Origin: Ignelater luminosus
Lineage: Eukaryota > Arthropoda > Insecta > Coleoptera > Elateridae
DNA length: 64,000 nt
Assembly (NCBI GenBank): GCA_011009095.1
Contig: VTPC01091318.1
Span: forward strand, 161,932-225,931
Reading direction: 5' to 3'
The notes under the pieces are model-generated. The model searched no databases, had not been told where the DNA came from, and worked only from the letters and a program-made list of their open reading frames with translations. A program made the translations under genes and the position numbers. This document shows positions 23,466 through 36,089 of the stretch, in pieces; positions within the stretch are counted from its first letter, which is position 1, and each line of letters begins with the position of its first letter.

Positions 23466-24759
23466 CGAGGGTGGTCTGAAAAGTTTCCGACCTCAACGTG
23501 AATATGGCAGCACTCATAAATAAAAGCTACTGAATTTCGTTGTTCATCTGTTGACAGTTACTCACCAAAGTTTCAGCCATTTTAGACGCGCAGTTTTTAT
23601 GTAACAGTCGTTTGAGTGAGTTGATGTGAGTTTTTTTTGTGAAAATGGACAAAATCGAGTATCGAGCTGTCATTAAATATTTGTTTTTGAAAGGCAATAC
23701 GCCTTCGCAAATAAAAGATGAGTTGGATTCTGTGTATGGGGACTCTGCACCATCATTTACCACAGTGAAATTTTGGGCTGCTGAATTTAAACGTGACCGT
23801 AAGAGCTTGGGAGACGATGAACGTTCGGGACGTCCAAAAACTGCAACTACCGACGAAAACATTGCCAAAGTTCACCAAACGGTGCTAGACGACCGCCGAA
23901 TTAAAGTGAGAGAGATAGCAGAGGTGATGAACATGTCAAAAGAACGTGTTTGTCACATATTAAATCAACATTTAGGCATGAGAAAGCTGTCCGCGCGTTG
24001 TGTGCCGCGTTTGCTCACGTTAGACCAAAAACGTGTTCGAATGAATATTTCCAACGCTCTTTTGGCGCAGTTTAGGCGAAATAAATCCGAGTTTTGGCGC
24101 TGATTAATTACTGTAGATGAAACTTGGATGCACCATTATACGCCCGAAACAAAAATACAGTCCAAACAGTGGACTGCAAAGGGGGAACCGGCTCCAAAAA
24201 AAGCAAAAACTGTTTTTTCGGCTGGGAAAGTGATGGCGACTGTTTTTTGGGATAGTCATGGAGTTATTTTAATCGATTATCTTCATAAAGGAAAAACCAT
24301 TACAGGAGCATACTATGCATCATTACTTGACAAGCTGAAGGCAGAACTTGCGAAAAAACGGCCACATTTGCAGAAAAAGAAAATCCTGTTTCACTAACAC
24401 AACGCGCCGTCTCACACCTCAGCGGTTGCCATGGCGAAAATCCACGAATTACGGTTTGAACTGCTTGACCATCCGCCTTACTCACCAGATCTAGCCCCAA
24501 GTGACTTCTTTTTGTTCCCTCATCTAAAAATTGCGCTCGGAGGACAAAGATTTTCGTCAAATGAAGAGGCAATCACCTTCGTAAACAATTATTTTGCAGA
24601 GAAAAATGCCGAGTACTATTTGGACGGGTTACAGAGATGGGAGCATCGCTGGGAGAAGTGTGTTGGGTTACAAGGAGACTATGTTGAAAAATAAAAAAAA
24701 ATTTTTAGAAAAAATGTCTTGTATCTTTGTTAGGTCGGAAACTTTTCAGACCACCCTCG
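23466..24759 (+). mobile_element. mariner (DD34D) family A, copy 3, full length
   Basis: Flanked by TA at 23464-23465 and 24760-24761, 1294 bp, with perfect inverted repeats starting CGAGGGTGGTCTGAAAAGTT. Same orientation as copy 2, only 2.3 kb away. No indel in the coding part, but two stops and a catalytic change. Confidence 0.95.
23645..24694 (+). pseudogene. mariner family A transposase, copy 3, catalytic residue lost
   Basis: Same 1050-bp length as copy 2, starting MDKIEYRAVIKYLFLKG. It keeps Arg (CGA) at codon 132, where copies 1 and 2 have TGA. Lesions: TGA at codon 153 (24101-24103, after KSEFWR, a CGA-to-TGA change) and TAA at codon 251 (24395-24397). The next codon is CAC instead of GAC, so the second catalytic Asp is His. 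The first and third Asp (VDETW, LAPSDFF) remain. Trp is replaced by Cys in WVPRLL. This copy cannot encode an active transposase even with stops suppressed. Confidence 0.93.
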
Positions 24760-25599
24760 TAGTAGCCTCCTATGACCTTAAAACATCAGAAGATGACATT
24801 AACTTCTGTTAGAAAACTGTATACGAGTAACCTCCACAATTTGATAAGTTCCTTGCGATGATTAGTGCTTCAATTCGCAGGATCCAGACAGTAATAGTTA
24901 TTTTCAGTTGTATACATAAAAATCTTGTCTTTAATAAGTGAAGACCTGAAATACACCAGTTAAACAGCTCAGTTATTTTCAAGCTGCTTGCCTTAAAATA
25001 TCAAATTATCAATGTCACATGATAAAGTCAATTATAGGCTAATTAGTAATTAAAGCTACTTCTCGTGTTTGTTAGTTAATCAAGCACAACGTAACGTTTT
25101 TACCTTTAATTGTTTTTGTATTTATTGCGTTTTACATTTTAAACTTCCTGGCCTCTAGGGCCATTGCAAAAGCGTAGTATGAGTTTTCCCTGAATTTTTT
25201 TTTGTAAAAAGTAACAGAAGATTTTAACGATTTAATTACAGTCTATTTAACCAATTAATGTAAACAGAATAAATTCAAAAGAAAAACAAAAGAAATAAAC
25301 TTAATTTTAAAGAAACACATTTTTGTTTTGCAAAGAATGAGAATGTTTATCAAATCAGGTATTTGTACAATTAAAGCATTGAAACCTAATTTTGTGTAAC
25401 GAAAGATAAACCTCACTTTAATTCTAAATATTTTATTTCACAGAAATTTAGAAATAAAATACCTAAGTATAAATTTTCATTGATTAAATGCTTGAATTGC
25501 ATAAGAATTATACCTAATATTTCAAAACAGATTTTATTTGACATTTGCACTCTCAATTTACTAAATCTTGTCAAATCTTTGTGGTAATTAAAATTTTTA

Positions 25600-25928
25600 T
25601 ACAATGTGTCCAAGATAAAGAGAGCCACTACAGGGATCTTGGAAACCATAAGAGATAGAGAAACGGTTAAATGGGGAAAAAGTAGCGCAATCAAGCAGCT
25701 ACTACGATGCCGTTTAAAAAATAAAAATAGTGTTATAAAAAAGTGTTTGTCGTTTTTCATTATGTTAAAAAATAAACTCAGAAAAGAATGAAAACAAAAT
25801 TGCGATTTTTCTGGTTTTTTTTTTAATATTTCCGGAATCGTTGGAAATATTTTTATTGTTTAAACGGCATCATACTAGGCGCTTAATTGTGTTACTTTTT
25901 CTCCATTTCTTATCTTGGACGCATTGTA
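25600..25928. mobile_element. Foldback MITE with long inverted arms
   Basis: The left end ATACAATGTGTCCAAGATAA and the right end complement ATACAATGCGTCCAAGATAA match over the terminal 20 bp. The arms also match further in: GGGGAAAAAGTAGCGCAATC against GGAGAAAAAGTAACACAATT, and ACGATGCCGTTTAAAAAATA against ATGATGCCGTTTAAACAATA. The left arm carries about 45 extra bases. Nearly the whole element folds back on itself. TATA flanks both ends, suggesting a TA target. Two short open frames crossing it are incidental. Confidence 0.82.
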
Positions 25929-27289
25929 TAAAATAAGCAAATGCCTGTCAAGTAGTTTTAGTAGCTTTGAAAGAATTTACCATGGAGAACATTTAGCGTG
26001 TGTGGGATTTAAAACATCAGAATCACAAGTGTGGTCCTCTTATCAAGGGCTATGAGTCAAAGAGGCGTATAAAGTACACAATTCTACTAACAAAAGGCGT
26101 ACCAAATAGTGAACTAAAATCCATTTTATGTTATTTATAAGAGTAGGTGGAACAGTAGTTTAGTTTTATTACGATTTCCTGTTATGCTTTCGGAATAAAA
26201 GGTGTTTGGAAATAAAAGATTGATTTATGGGTAATATGGAGTTTGGAAATTATGTAAAAATAACAAAAATTACTGCAATTACAAACATGTTTTTCTTGTT
26301 TTATGGTAAACTCCACGTTCAAGATTTAACGCAAAGGTTTGTATTTTTAAAAATTTATATTAACAATAGATATTGTAGTCATTCAAGCAAGATAAAGATT
26401 CTGATTGAAAACGATGAGAAAAGACAAAACGTTTGGTAAAATAAAATTGTTATAACAAAACGTCGGATTTTCTATTCAAAATTTTAAATTAAATGATCGA
26501 TTGTGAGATCACAAGAATTTATAAATGGAAATTGCAAAAGAATAAGAAAAATAGTTAGTTAAAATAGGAAATCACATTCTCTAAATAAATTAACCCAGTA
26601 TGTAGTCAGTACACTAGACTCAGACACAATTAAAGCTAAAATTCTATTTATTATACTAAGATAGTAAACAAGTCGACCTATTTAAGGTTTTATGAACTCG
26701 TCTAGTAACTGTTTACAGTAGCAAAGTGCAATTCAACTCGGCACGAAACGGAATAGCGAATAACTAAAAACGCTTATTAAGGAAAGAAATCAATAATCTC
26801 AAGAAGTTGTCTATTTTTGACAAAGACGGTAAGTTGCATAGAAGCTCTGCTACAGTCACGAGTTACCCATATTTTTCTACACTGAGTAGCTCTCGATTAG
26901 AACCAGTTAGAATGCAAAAATGGTAGCTTTACTTCAAGAGAATGAAGAAATAGAGCAAAAATAGTAAACTATAGGTGTTTGCACTGAATATTAAACGTTG
27001 CGAGGTCTGCCTTTCGTGTCGAATTTATAGCAATTTTCAAGGTCGCTTCGCGATAAGCTCGTGGAAACGTAATAGGCAGAGTTTCGCAGAAGAACAGGCT
27101 GTGCTACAAACCTTAGAGATACCTACATTTTTCACTCAAAAATGACCCGACTACAATCGCCATAGATAAAGACACTTATGAGATTTTCTCTCTGTCAAAC
27201 GCTGTGACGGAACGGCAACGTAACCTGTTGGCGTATTTTTTCTCATTCTCTTTGTTTCTTCCTCTTTCTAGTTTTTTTAACAAAGTTTT

Positions 27290-27536
27290 TTGTTTTTTTT
27301 TGAGATTTCTGGTTCTGTTAAGGTGGGATTTTGATTGTTGACACTGGTAACGGAGTGACTTTCAGACAATCCAGGCTCTACAAATAGTCTTTTGTTTCTT
27401 TCTTCTAAATCTTCCGCATTTTAGGAAACGGTTGTACAATCAAGTTGGGATTTAGATTGTTGAAGTGATAGAGGAGTAGCTTACAGACGATCCTGGCGCC
27501 ATCGATTGCTTTTTTGTTTCTTTTTGCAGATACCAT
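27290..27536 (+). repeat. Imperfect direct repeat, about 122-bp offset
   Basis: Two copies of an approximately 80-bp stretch start with GGGATTTTGATTGTTG at 27325 and GGGATTTAGATTGTTG at 27447. Both continue with a GGAGT...CTT.CAGAC.ATCC.GGC block and end in a pyrimidine run (TTTTGTTTCTTT). A 73-codon open frame starting at 27537 follows the second copy, but it resembles nothing I know. Confidence 0.55.
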
Positions 27537-29413
27537 ATGTTTCAACCTCTCTTAAGAAGGCTACTGAAGGGCAAAAGCCGACTTAGGCCACCACAGGTGG
27601 CCTATTGTAGGACGCAACTTGATGCATCTGATAACAAATGTGTCACCGAAGGCGATTACTTGCGTTTCTACTCCAAGATGGTTAAATGTGACTGCACGAC
27701 TGATTTTCAACTAAAGTCGCAACATCTGCGACATCTCTTGTTACAATTAACTAATTAACCTTAAGCCAAATACACATTAAATCAAAAAAACAAATTATAA
27801 CTAAGAATATATAAGAAATGCTTACAACTTTATGAACATACTAATAGTAACTATCAACGAAACAAATCTAGTTCGTTCTAGTAGAATTCTAAGATATTCA
27901 CTATTAACACTATTTAATGTTATTTCTGCTGTGGAAAAGTGCTATAGTGGTAGCACATTGGAAACCATAACACTAATTCAGCAAAATGTAAAAATGTAGA
28001 AAAGATTACCATTACAAAAAAAAAGAGAAACTGCAAAGAAAATTAACAAAGCTTCAGAGCTACAAGTAGTAGTAAAGGGAGAATCAGGCCGTACAAATAG
28101 ACCTCCTAAACCACTTTTTACAAACTTCTCACCATTTTACCACCACAATTGTCTACTGTATCTTCCTCTGTTCCGAACCTACCAGATTCCCGTACTAAAG
28201 AAAAGATATCAGTCCAAAAGAGAAGACTCAACCCTTCCCTTAATAGAGTGACGGCCTGAAGGGCCTTAAATTCCGATCTCTCTTATTCCAGAAAATATAA
28301 AGACACTTTTTCGCTCGTTCCACATTTAGGACGTGTTAGGTCCTTCTTTACACTTATGAGCAACAGGTGTCTTTTCTGACCTGTCATTTAAAAAACCGAA
28401 TTTAACTTTGACAGCCACTACTTTTTCACCAATTTCGTAGAACCATTGATTTAGGACTGACACAATCTGTTGCCTTGAAATCCCCAGAAAGGGCTCTAGT
28501 CTTAAGTAGGTATCCTCGCAAACCCAAACGGAATTAACCTCGTTTGCTGTGGCAAGCTTTGCAAAGCATCTGTACACTCCTAAACAAGAAATGTTATTGT
28601 TTCGATGCCAAAAAAACATTATCGATTTGATTTCTTGTGTAAGGGAACCTATAAGTGTTGAGCTTCTAGATGTTTTTCTGTTTTGGAAGAAAACCGTTGT
28701 TGGAACAAACAATAGCAGTTTTTCCACTTTACCAAGATGTATATGATTTGTAGCGCAAGATGGTAGTGTGTTTTCAAGGATGACCTATAGATATGATGAT
28801 GAGACATCTGAAAAGAAAATGAATGGTTAACTTTGAGTTTCCTTCTATCAAGGGAAGTTTCTTTTAGTTTGTAAGCTTCCCCAGAACAATTCAATCAAAA
28901 CATTTTTGAGCACACGATTTCGTCATCCTTACTCAATCTTCTTTATCAGATAAGTGTCAGCCTGGCAGTATTGAAGAAAGGAGGCATATAAGAACGCCGC
29001 GCTTGAATGGTTTTTGGATCATTTCTAAACAGTCAGAGGTTTTTAAAAAGAATCACTCAGGCTTTACTAGGGTTGGACGTAGTTCTCTATAATAAAAATC
29101 TGAGTCCACGCAGAGGAATCTTGAGCTGGGTGTCGATGAAAAACAAGAATACCCACAGCACAGTATTGACAGTTTATGGTAGTCTTATAAAGTAACGTAT
29201 ATCATGGCAACAAAAGATAAACAGAAAAAATGTGAAAGGATATTAAAAGGCCCTATTTCTTCCAGATTATCTATGGGACGATAAGTTGGGTTTTTGAAGC
29301 ATAACTACCATAGCAGTTTTCCAAATTATTAAAGAACTACCACGACAAAAGAAACTATCAAATATGATGGTTGAGAATGTTGGTGCAATGTCTCAATGGA
29401 TGCTTCTTAAATA

Positions 29414-30625
29414 CAAGGGCGGTTCAATAAGTACCCGTGTTAGAAATGAAGACACAATTTTTTTCAAAATTTTTTTTTTTACTTTTCAACATAGTCTCCT
29501 TTTAGAAATATACACTTCTCCCAACGTTCCTGCCATTTTTTAACTCCTGCAAAAAATAGGATTTGTCGAACTCTCCAAATACGCCTCTATCTCGGCGATG
29601 ACTTCCTCGTTTGAGCTAAATTTTTTTCCCGCGAGCCATTTCTTCATGTTAGGAAACAAGAAAAAGTCGCAGGGAGCCAGATCGGGTGAATACGGGGGGT
29701 GCGGCAGCAATTCATAACGCAATTCATGCAGTTTGGCGGCGACAACTCCGGATGAATGTGCTGGTGCGTTATCGTGGTGAAACAGCACCTTCTTTTTCGC
29801 CAAATGCGGCCGTGTCTCCTTCAATTTTTTGTCGAAGCTGTCTAATAACTCACTGTAGTATTGTCCAGTGATCGTTCTTCCTTTTTCTAAAAAATCCATG
29901 AGGATGACGCCGTTCGCATCCCAGAAAATTGTCGCCATGACCTTTCCGGCCGATGGAACCATCTTCGCCTTCTTTAGAGCAGATTTACCGGGAGAAATCC
30001 ATTGTTTTGATTGTTGCTTAGTTTCTGGTGTGTAATGATGAATCCAGGTTTCATCAACGGTGACAACTCGACGCAAAAACTCCTTCGGATTTCGCTTAAA
30101 TTGCTCCAAACACTGCTTCGAAGTTAACAGCCGCATCCGCTTGTTGTCCACCGTTAGCAATCGCGGCACCCATCGCGCCGACAATTTTTTCATCGCCAAC
30201 TTATCATGTAAAATATTAATTGCCGTTCCGGTCGACACACCTACGGCCTCTGCTACTTCACGCACTTTCGTTCGTCGATCAGCGAGAATCATGTCGTGGA
30301 CTTTTTGAATGATTTCCTCGGTAACCACGTCTGCCGGGCGTCCTGGTCGCTCCTCATCAAAAAACGGATGTTCGCCCACGTTTAAATTCGTCGAACCAAT
30401 ATCTAACTGTGGTCATAGATGGCGAACGATACTGCTCTTTTTCCATCTTAGCTAAAATCACGAAACACGTCTTACTCAAATGGCTGTCAAATCCAAACTA
30501 ACCTATCAATCAGTCTGCAATTTGTTATACCGTCGTTTGATAGATGGCAGCACACGATGATAACACCAACTTCCCTCAGGAACGCCTTCTGTCGTCAAAC
30601 ACGGGTACTCACTGAACCGCCCTCG
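29414..30625 (-). mobile_element. mariner (DD34D) family B, full-length but internally deleted
   Basis: Flanked by TA (29412-29413 and 30626-30627). The inverted repeats begin CAAGGGCGGTTCAATAAGTA on the left and CGAGGGCGGTTCAGTGAGTA on the right, so they differ at a few positions. The element is 1212 bp, about 80 bp shorter than family A; a gap near the start of the transposase accounts for it. It is a separate family from A: the repeats and protein differ clearly, though both carry the HHYTPETK and QSKQW blocks. Confidence 0.93.
29479..30446 (-). pseudogene. mariner family B transposase, decayed
   Basis: Starts MEKEQYRS at 30446, then jumps to PSMTTVRYWFDEFKRGRTSV, so about 28 residues of the first helix-turn-helix are deleted. 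An extra T in a T run follows (codons before DEERPGRPADVV), shifting frame. From there 279 codons are open: VREVAEAVGVSTGTAINIL, VVTVDETWIHHYTPETK, HHDNAPAHSS, SPDLAPCDFFLFP. The DDD triad is complete with 34 residues between the second and third Asp. Near the end a further small deletion shifts the frame, so the usual WEKC...GDYVEK tail is read in another frame before the stop at 29481-29479. Confidence 0.9.
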
Positions 30626-30627
30626 TA

Positions 30628-33600
30628 CACCAAACCAGCAAAAGCTTTGTTTAATCGCATCTTTCATTAGACGAATTCAACTTAGAGTTGTGACCCTATC
30701 TGTTAGAATTATCATACTGACATTTTTCCTATATTGCTGAGATGTATCTGAGTTTAGCTTTAAGAATTAGCCCTGCAGATCATTAGAAAAGAAAGTGTTT
30801 GGCTAGAATAAAATCAAAGATGGTCAAATCAAAATAAATGTGGGTACTAAGATATTATTAAGATTCTGCTAAAGAAATTTGGGCCTTGGGCTGGATAATA
30901 ACATGATAACGTAGTATACATGAAGTAACGCAGCAGGATATTAAAGCATTACTTGAATGGGGTAGTAACATTGGGAGAAGACTTCTAGATAGAAATGTTC
31001 CTGTAGAGTTCTTAAAAAATGGCAAATGGACTACTCAGAATGAGTAAGCAAGTGTAATAATAAAATAGGCCTAATGGTCGCAGTACAGGAATTCTATTAC
31101 AAAATCACCTCTAAGAGAGAAACTAAGTCGGTCAAATTAGCAATTGTGTTTCCAGCGTTGAGCTGTCACGCACAGTCTACTAGATTCAAACAGAAAATTG
31201 AAATTTGTCAAAATTTTTTAAACTTGAGATTGTAAACGGTTACAAAAAGAAGTTTAAATTTAACTGAAAATCTGTACCTACTTTACTAGATAATTTAACT
31301 CAACGTATACTCTTTGTTTTCAAATCTGAATATTAAATACGAAGATGAAACGATCAATGTCTTCATTTGTGTCACTTGCAAAAGGTTACAATGCGTGTAT
31401 TTAACAAGCATTCCGTTTTATAGTTTTAACTAAATTGTTAATGTTTGCAAAACAATAAATTGTTTAAAAATGTTTATATAACAACATATTTTATCTTTGT
31501 AGAAAATTTAAAGAATAACAAACGTAAAATATCCACTTCCTTAAAAAGATAAACATCGATTCATTAGCTTCCCACTTATAATATAACAAAATATTTCACG
31601 GTGATAAAATTTCTTTGTTATACGCCTATGCATTCTGTCAGCACTGTTTTAAATGTTACCTAGTTTTACTTTACAAAACATTCTCAATTAGACAACTACA
31701 TAATAGTCCTAAAGTGAAATATTTACGAAAACAATTTTTTCTCTCTGAGGTTTATTAGTAAAGGAAACAAAAATGTTAACGTTTTAACCGTACAGTTGAT
31801 TAAATTAATTTATAATTTTGGAATTATTTTTGGATAGCCTCAGGGCGCGGTATGAAATTTTTTTTAAGGTTGTGTCAGAACAAGATGCGTTAACCGTAAA
31901 CTACCCCTTTTCTGGCCGAAAGTCGCTCTGGGCGTTCAACGTTTTAAACAATGAACAATTAACTGAAAATGAATTATCGAAAATGGATACTGTTGAAATG
32001 TTGTGGAAAGTTATAAAAACACAAATTATAGAAATATTTTGATTTATGGACTAAAAATATCTATTTCATCTGTTTTTCAGAAATATGATGTAAAGCTAAT
32101 TATTTTTTTTTTGTTTTAAATATCACATTTTGTAATTTTGCTTTTTGAAAGAATTCACTATGAATAATTCATACAATTCAGATACAACATTCTCAAAGGT
32201 TTATCTAAAAAAGTTTACTATCAAAAGTAAAAATTAAAATTTTAATTTGCTCATTTTATATGAAAACTTACTTTTCAACAGCAGGTATGCCCCTAATTTA
32301 TCGATTTTAAGAGTATCTCAGTTATCTGAACATTCCTGGAATCATGAATCTTCTTCGAGTTTTACAAGGAAGTAATTTATTGTCTTCTACAGAAAATGAT
32401 AAGTGCTAAACCAACTAGATCAGAGGAGAAACACCAAAATTTATTATTATTTAATTAATAATCTTTACTAGGCTACACATATTCTGATTTATACAGACAA
32501 GCTATTACTTGCAACCACTTCATAATTTGACCTTTTCTCCATGCTGAAAATTAAAAGTAGTTCAAATCGATGGCTATGCCGTGGTGCATTGTCTATCTCA
32601 ACAACCGAGCTTTTTTCCAAGTTAGGTAATATGCCCTCAAATTGAATTGGAAAATCAGCAAATTTATTATCGCTGCCAATACATGAGATGATCAAACATG
32701 CCCCTTCCCAAATGGAGCCTTTTACTGTATACTGTACTGGGTATCTCCGTATTAACCTGAGTCACTCTCTACAATTCTTGAAAGGAAATTTAAGTTAGAC
32801 TGCAAGAGCGAGAACAATAGATTTTTACGTGATTGACAGTAAGTGCACATGCACTGATTAACCGCTCAATGTGCGATTTATTGTAAACTTATTACAATTA
32901 AACGATCATGTAACTTTATCATCTTCATTTCCAGTGTCATTTCTTCAAAGCAAGTAAACAAGTAAATCAAAATTAAAACTGTTTTTAAGAGTTGATCTAC
33001 TCTTCAGCCATAAGATGGTGAATTTGGAGTGAAATAGCTAAAAGCTGCAGGCGCACAAACCTGCAGAACACCTGGTGGATGATAATGATGGTAGTGATGA
33101 TAGGACAAGACAAACGACAGAAAACCAACTGTCGCGCCGGCTGTGATAATAAGCAGTGGAAGTCTCCGTTAATTCATGGCAAGATCTAGGCTTCGAGATC
33201 CAAGCGGAGTCTAGTTGGGTCAAGTTCTGGGGCAATATAGTAAGGGCCTTACTCCAAGACGTTTCCACTCTTATAAAAAAGCTGGTCTCCGCAGTTGTAA
33301 GCGATACCCCTCTACATCATATCGTTATCTGCAGTAAACATTTTCGAACATCATTCCCGGCTTCTGTTTCAGTTTGTCAAAGTGGGTGGTAAGGCAGTTC
33401 ACAGTCTCCGGTCGAGATAGTGATCTGACTCGAGTGACGATAATGAATGATGAATTCAAAATACAAAACACTAATCAGCCTGTCAGATAGTCATAGCGAA
33501 TTCGTGATTTCAAGAATTTGTATATCGTTGAAGTGAAAACATCTAGCGAGCAGGACGCAAATAATAGAACTTTGTTGGCAAAATATGACTTCAATAGCAG

Positions 33601-34959
33601 GTATAGAAATGGTGAAGGCATCTTACCAGCACGTCTTCATTCTTCTGGATAACATCAGACTATCATTTTAACATTAGCATTGTACATTTTAAATATTTTA
33701 AAGCAAATAAAGATAGCTATATCTAATGTCAGTGATTATACCAAGCAGGTTCATAAACTTTACAGATACACTTCTACTGAAAAATCAGTCTACCCTTCCG
33801 TCATGGCGTAAGACGGCACTTCTTTTCACCCAAAAGTAAGAAATATGGTTTTGCAGATAGATGCAGTATTTTTGGCATTCGATTGACTTGAAAGCCTACT
33901 CGCTCCAACTATTTTAGATACTTCGACTGCGTGGCGTCTTCTTTGTGGTGTCATGTCAAATAAAGAAAACTGTGGAAAAAAACTAAAACTCCTCATGTGC
34001 TACTTCAACGTTCCTTTGGCCTCTCAACTTTACACCCACCAGACAATGTCATTTCTATAATTTTCTTATTCTTTCTAGAAAACACCAACCATGGCTATAG
34101 ATTTTTTTTATTTATTTCGTGCTTTGTAGGTTAGAAAATGGGAAAGTTGTTTGGGTTAGCTTATTTATCTTGTATAATTGTTAATAAATATTGACTTCGG
34201 AAACACATGTCTACGTTTACGTATTTAAGACATTTTATAGATGTTCGCTGGAGAAGTGGCCAGTATACTAGGTTTACAGGTTTGCGTAACACCCTAGTGT
34301 CAAGGGAATGCTATACCACTAATATGTGTTATAGATGTGGAGTAATATTTGAACCTACATTCATACACTGAATAGTAGTAAAGACTTGGTTTACAAAACA
34401 TGCCCAAACCAAATAGATAATAATTGCATGTCTGTCCATTAGAGATTAACTCTTCTCACTTCAGCTGTGTTGCATAAGATGCCTGTAGTGATGTGATTGT
34501 TTTCAATGTCCCTATAATCTTTCTCTTTGCAAAATTACTAGAATTGCTTCCATAACATAGAGTTTTGCTTTGTTTATATTAATTAAAATGATTTCATCTT
34601 TTCCTTTGTGTGTAGTTTGTTTGCTGGATTTTGGCCATACCTCGTGTTCATCTACAAAACACCCAAAATTACTTTTATAAATTAGAAAAAATATTTTTTA
34701 AAATGAACTTGCCATTAATCATTAACTATAGTATCAACGATAACATGTTTTGCGTAATGGCATGTAGCCAAATCAGGCCAAACCAGAGTAGAAACATTAT
34801 AAGACTTTACAACAGGTAGCAAACATTTTTTCAAATATTTTTCTTAAGTAAATCTCAGTATTAATGATGCCTTTCGTTGCAAAGCGGAAACTTTTTTACC
34901 GCAAGCCAGACTGAGAATTTTCCAGCAAATTTTGAAATTCGTTTTTGTTTATATTAGGG
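30628..34959. other. AT-rich stretch without a recognisable gene
   Basis: Open frames are below 80 codons and unrecognised. No inverted repeat with a target duplication was seen. Confidence 0.45.
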
Positions 34960-35880
34960 TAATTCAAAAGATGTGGGCACAACTCTAGGAGCTCATTAGA
35001 GTAAAAAGCCATAACACATCCATATCCGATTCTCAAGGGTTAGTAAGATAATGGGGAAAAACTGACTGCAGATTACATCTAGTTACCATGCAAAATAGCA
35101 ACCAACAAATTCTGTCAAACAATTCGTGACTAGTAAATTACTTTAGTGATATTTACGATTTGTTTCAGAGTTTTGTTGTCCTTACCATTTACAAAACGTG
35201 CAAAATCTAAGCGAAGGAGACAATATCGCTCGACAAAATTTTTGCCCTTGGTTGTTAAATGCCAATGGCGACATCCCAGATTTCTTACAGTACAGTTCAC
35301 TAGAAATGAAGTAAACAACTACCATAATCTGCATACATGGACATTAGAAAACTCACATGAAGTTCAGGAAGCCAGATTTCAGCATAAATGTATGGACTGG
35401 TATCATTGATGGTCACTTATTTGGATCCTAGAGTTTCTCCAAGAAACTCTGCCCATTCTTATAGAAGAGTACCTCTGGGCCTACAAAGGAACATGTGGTT
35501 TCAGCAAAATGGGACTCCTATTCATACTGCAGGTCCGGTAACAGCTTGGTTGAATAACGAATACCCTCAGCGATGGATTGGACGCAGAGGTCCAATTCTA
35601 TGGCCACGTCGTTCACCGAACTTAAATCCGCTAGACTTTTATCTATGGGGTTGTTTGAAAGAAAAGTACTTTATTCCAATTGACCTCATCAAGCTGCTGC
35701 AGAAATTCGTCAATGGCCAAATAGAATTCACTTGTTCGTCCATGTGAAGCAAGCATCCAACATGACTTGAAGAAAGAAAAGTTGATTAATGATAATGAAG
35801 ATGAATTGGAAGTTTTGTCGAGTTTAAAAGAAGCAAATGAAGATCGTTGAATTGCATAATAAGAAAACACAAAAAAGGTA
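34960..35880 (+). mobile_element. Old DD41D-type transposon relic
   Basis: A decayed plus-strand transposase across several frames. Recognisable pieces are QFTRNEVNNYHNLHTWTLEN, SHEVQEARFQHK, then in another frame WTGIIDGHLFGS, then NMWFQQNGTPIHTAGPVTAW and GPILWPRRSPNLNPLDFYLW. The second catalytic Asp is Asn (QQNGTP). The gap between that position and the Asp of NPLDF is 41 residues. A sequence like a left end (AGGGTAATTCAAAAGATGTG) begins at about 34964. It is a different lineage from the well-preserved element at 62717, and matches the relic at 61540 in motif order. Confidence 0.75.
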
Positions 35881-36089
35881 TAAATGCAATATGGCGTAAT
35901 ATATTTACTTGATAACCAAGGAAACAAAACACAAGTCAACTTCTATTTATGTTTTATTCAAATACAACCAACAGTACACCTTTTACGAAATTCTCAATTG
36001 TCACATATATTGATACAGACAATACAATTACTAATAAAAGAATTAAAACAGTTTTTAATTATTTTTCTGTATAAAAAAAACAGTGTTAG

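Larger units (their letters stand above)
24762..29411. other. Gene-poor stretch with a foldback MITE and a direct repeat
   Basis: Apart from the MITE at 25600 and the direct repeat at 27290, there is only a 133-codon minus-strand frame at 28326-28727. It starts MEKLLLFVPTTVFFQNR, includes VYRCFAKLATANEVNSVWVC, and resembles no family I know; it could be a relic or chance. Confidence 0.4.

Noticed and set aside
28326..28727. 133-codon minus-strand frame as a gene
   Set aside because: Longest unexplained frame in its region, but no family likeness, no splice context and ordinary local composition; mentioned only as part of the stretch.
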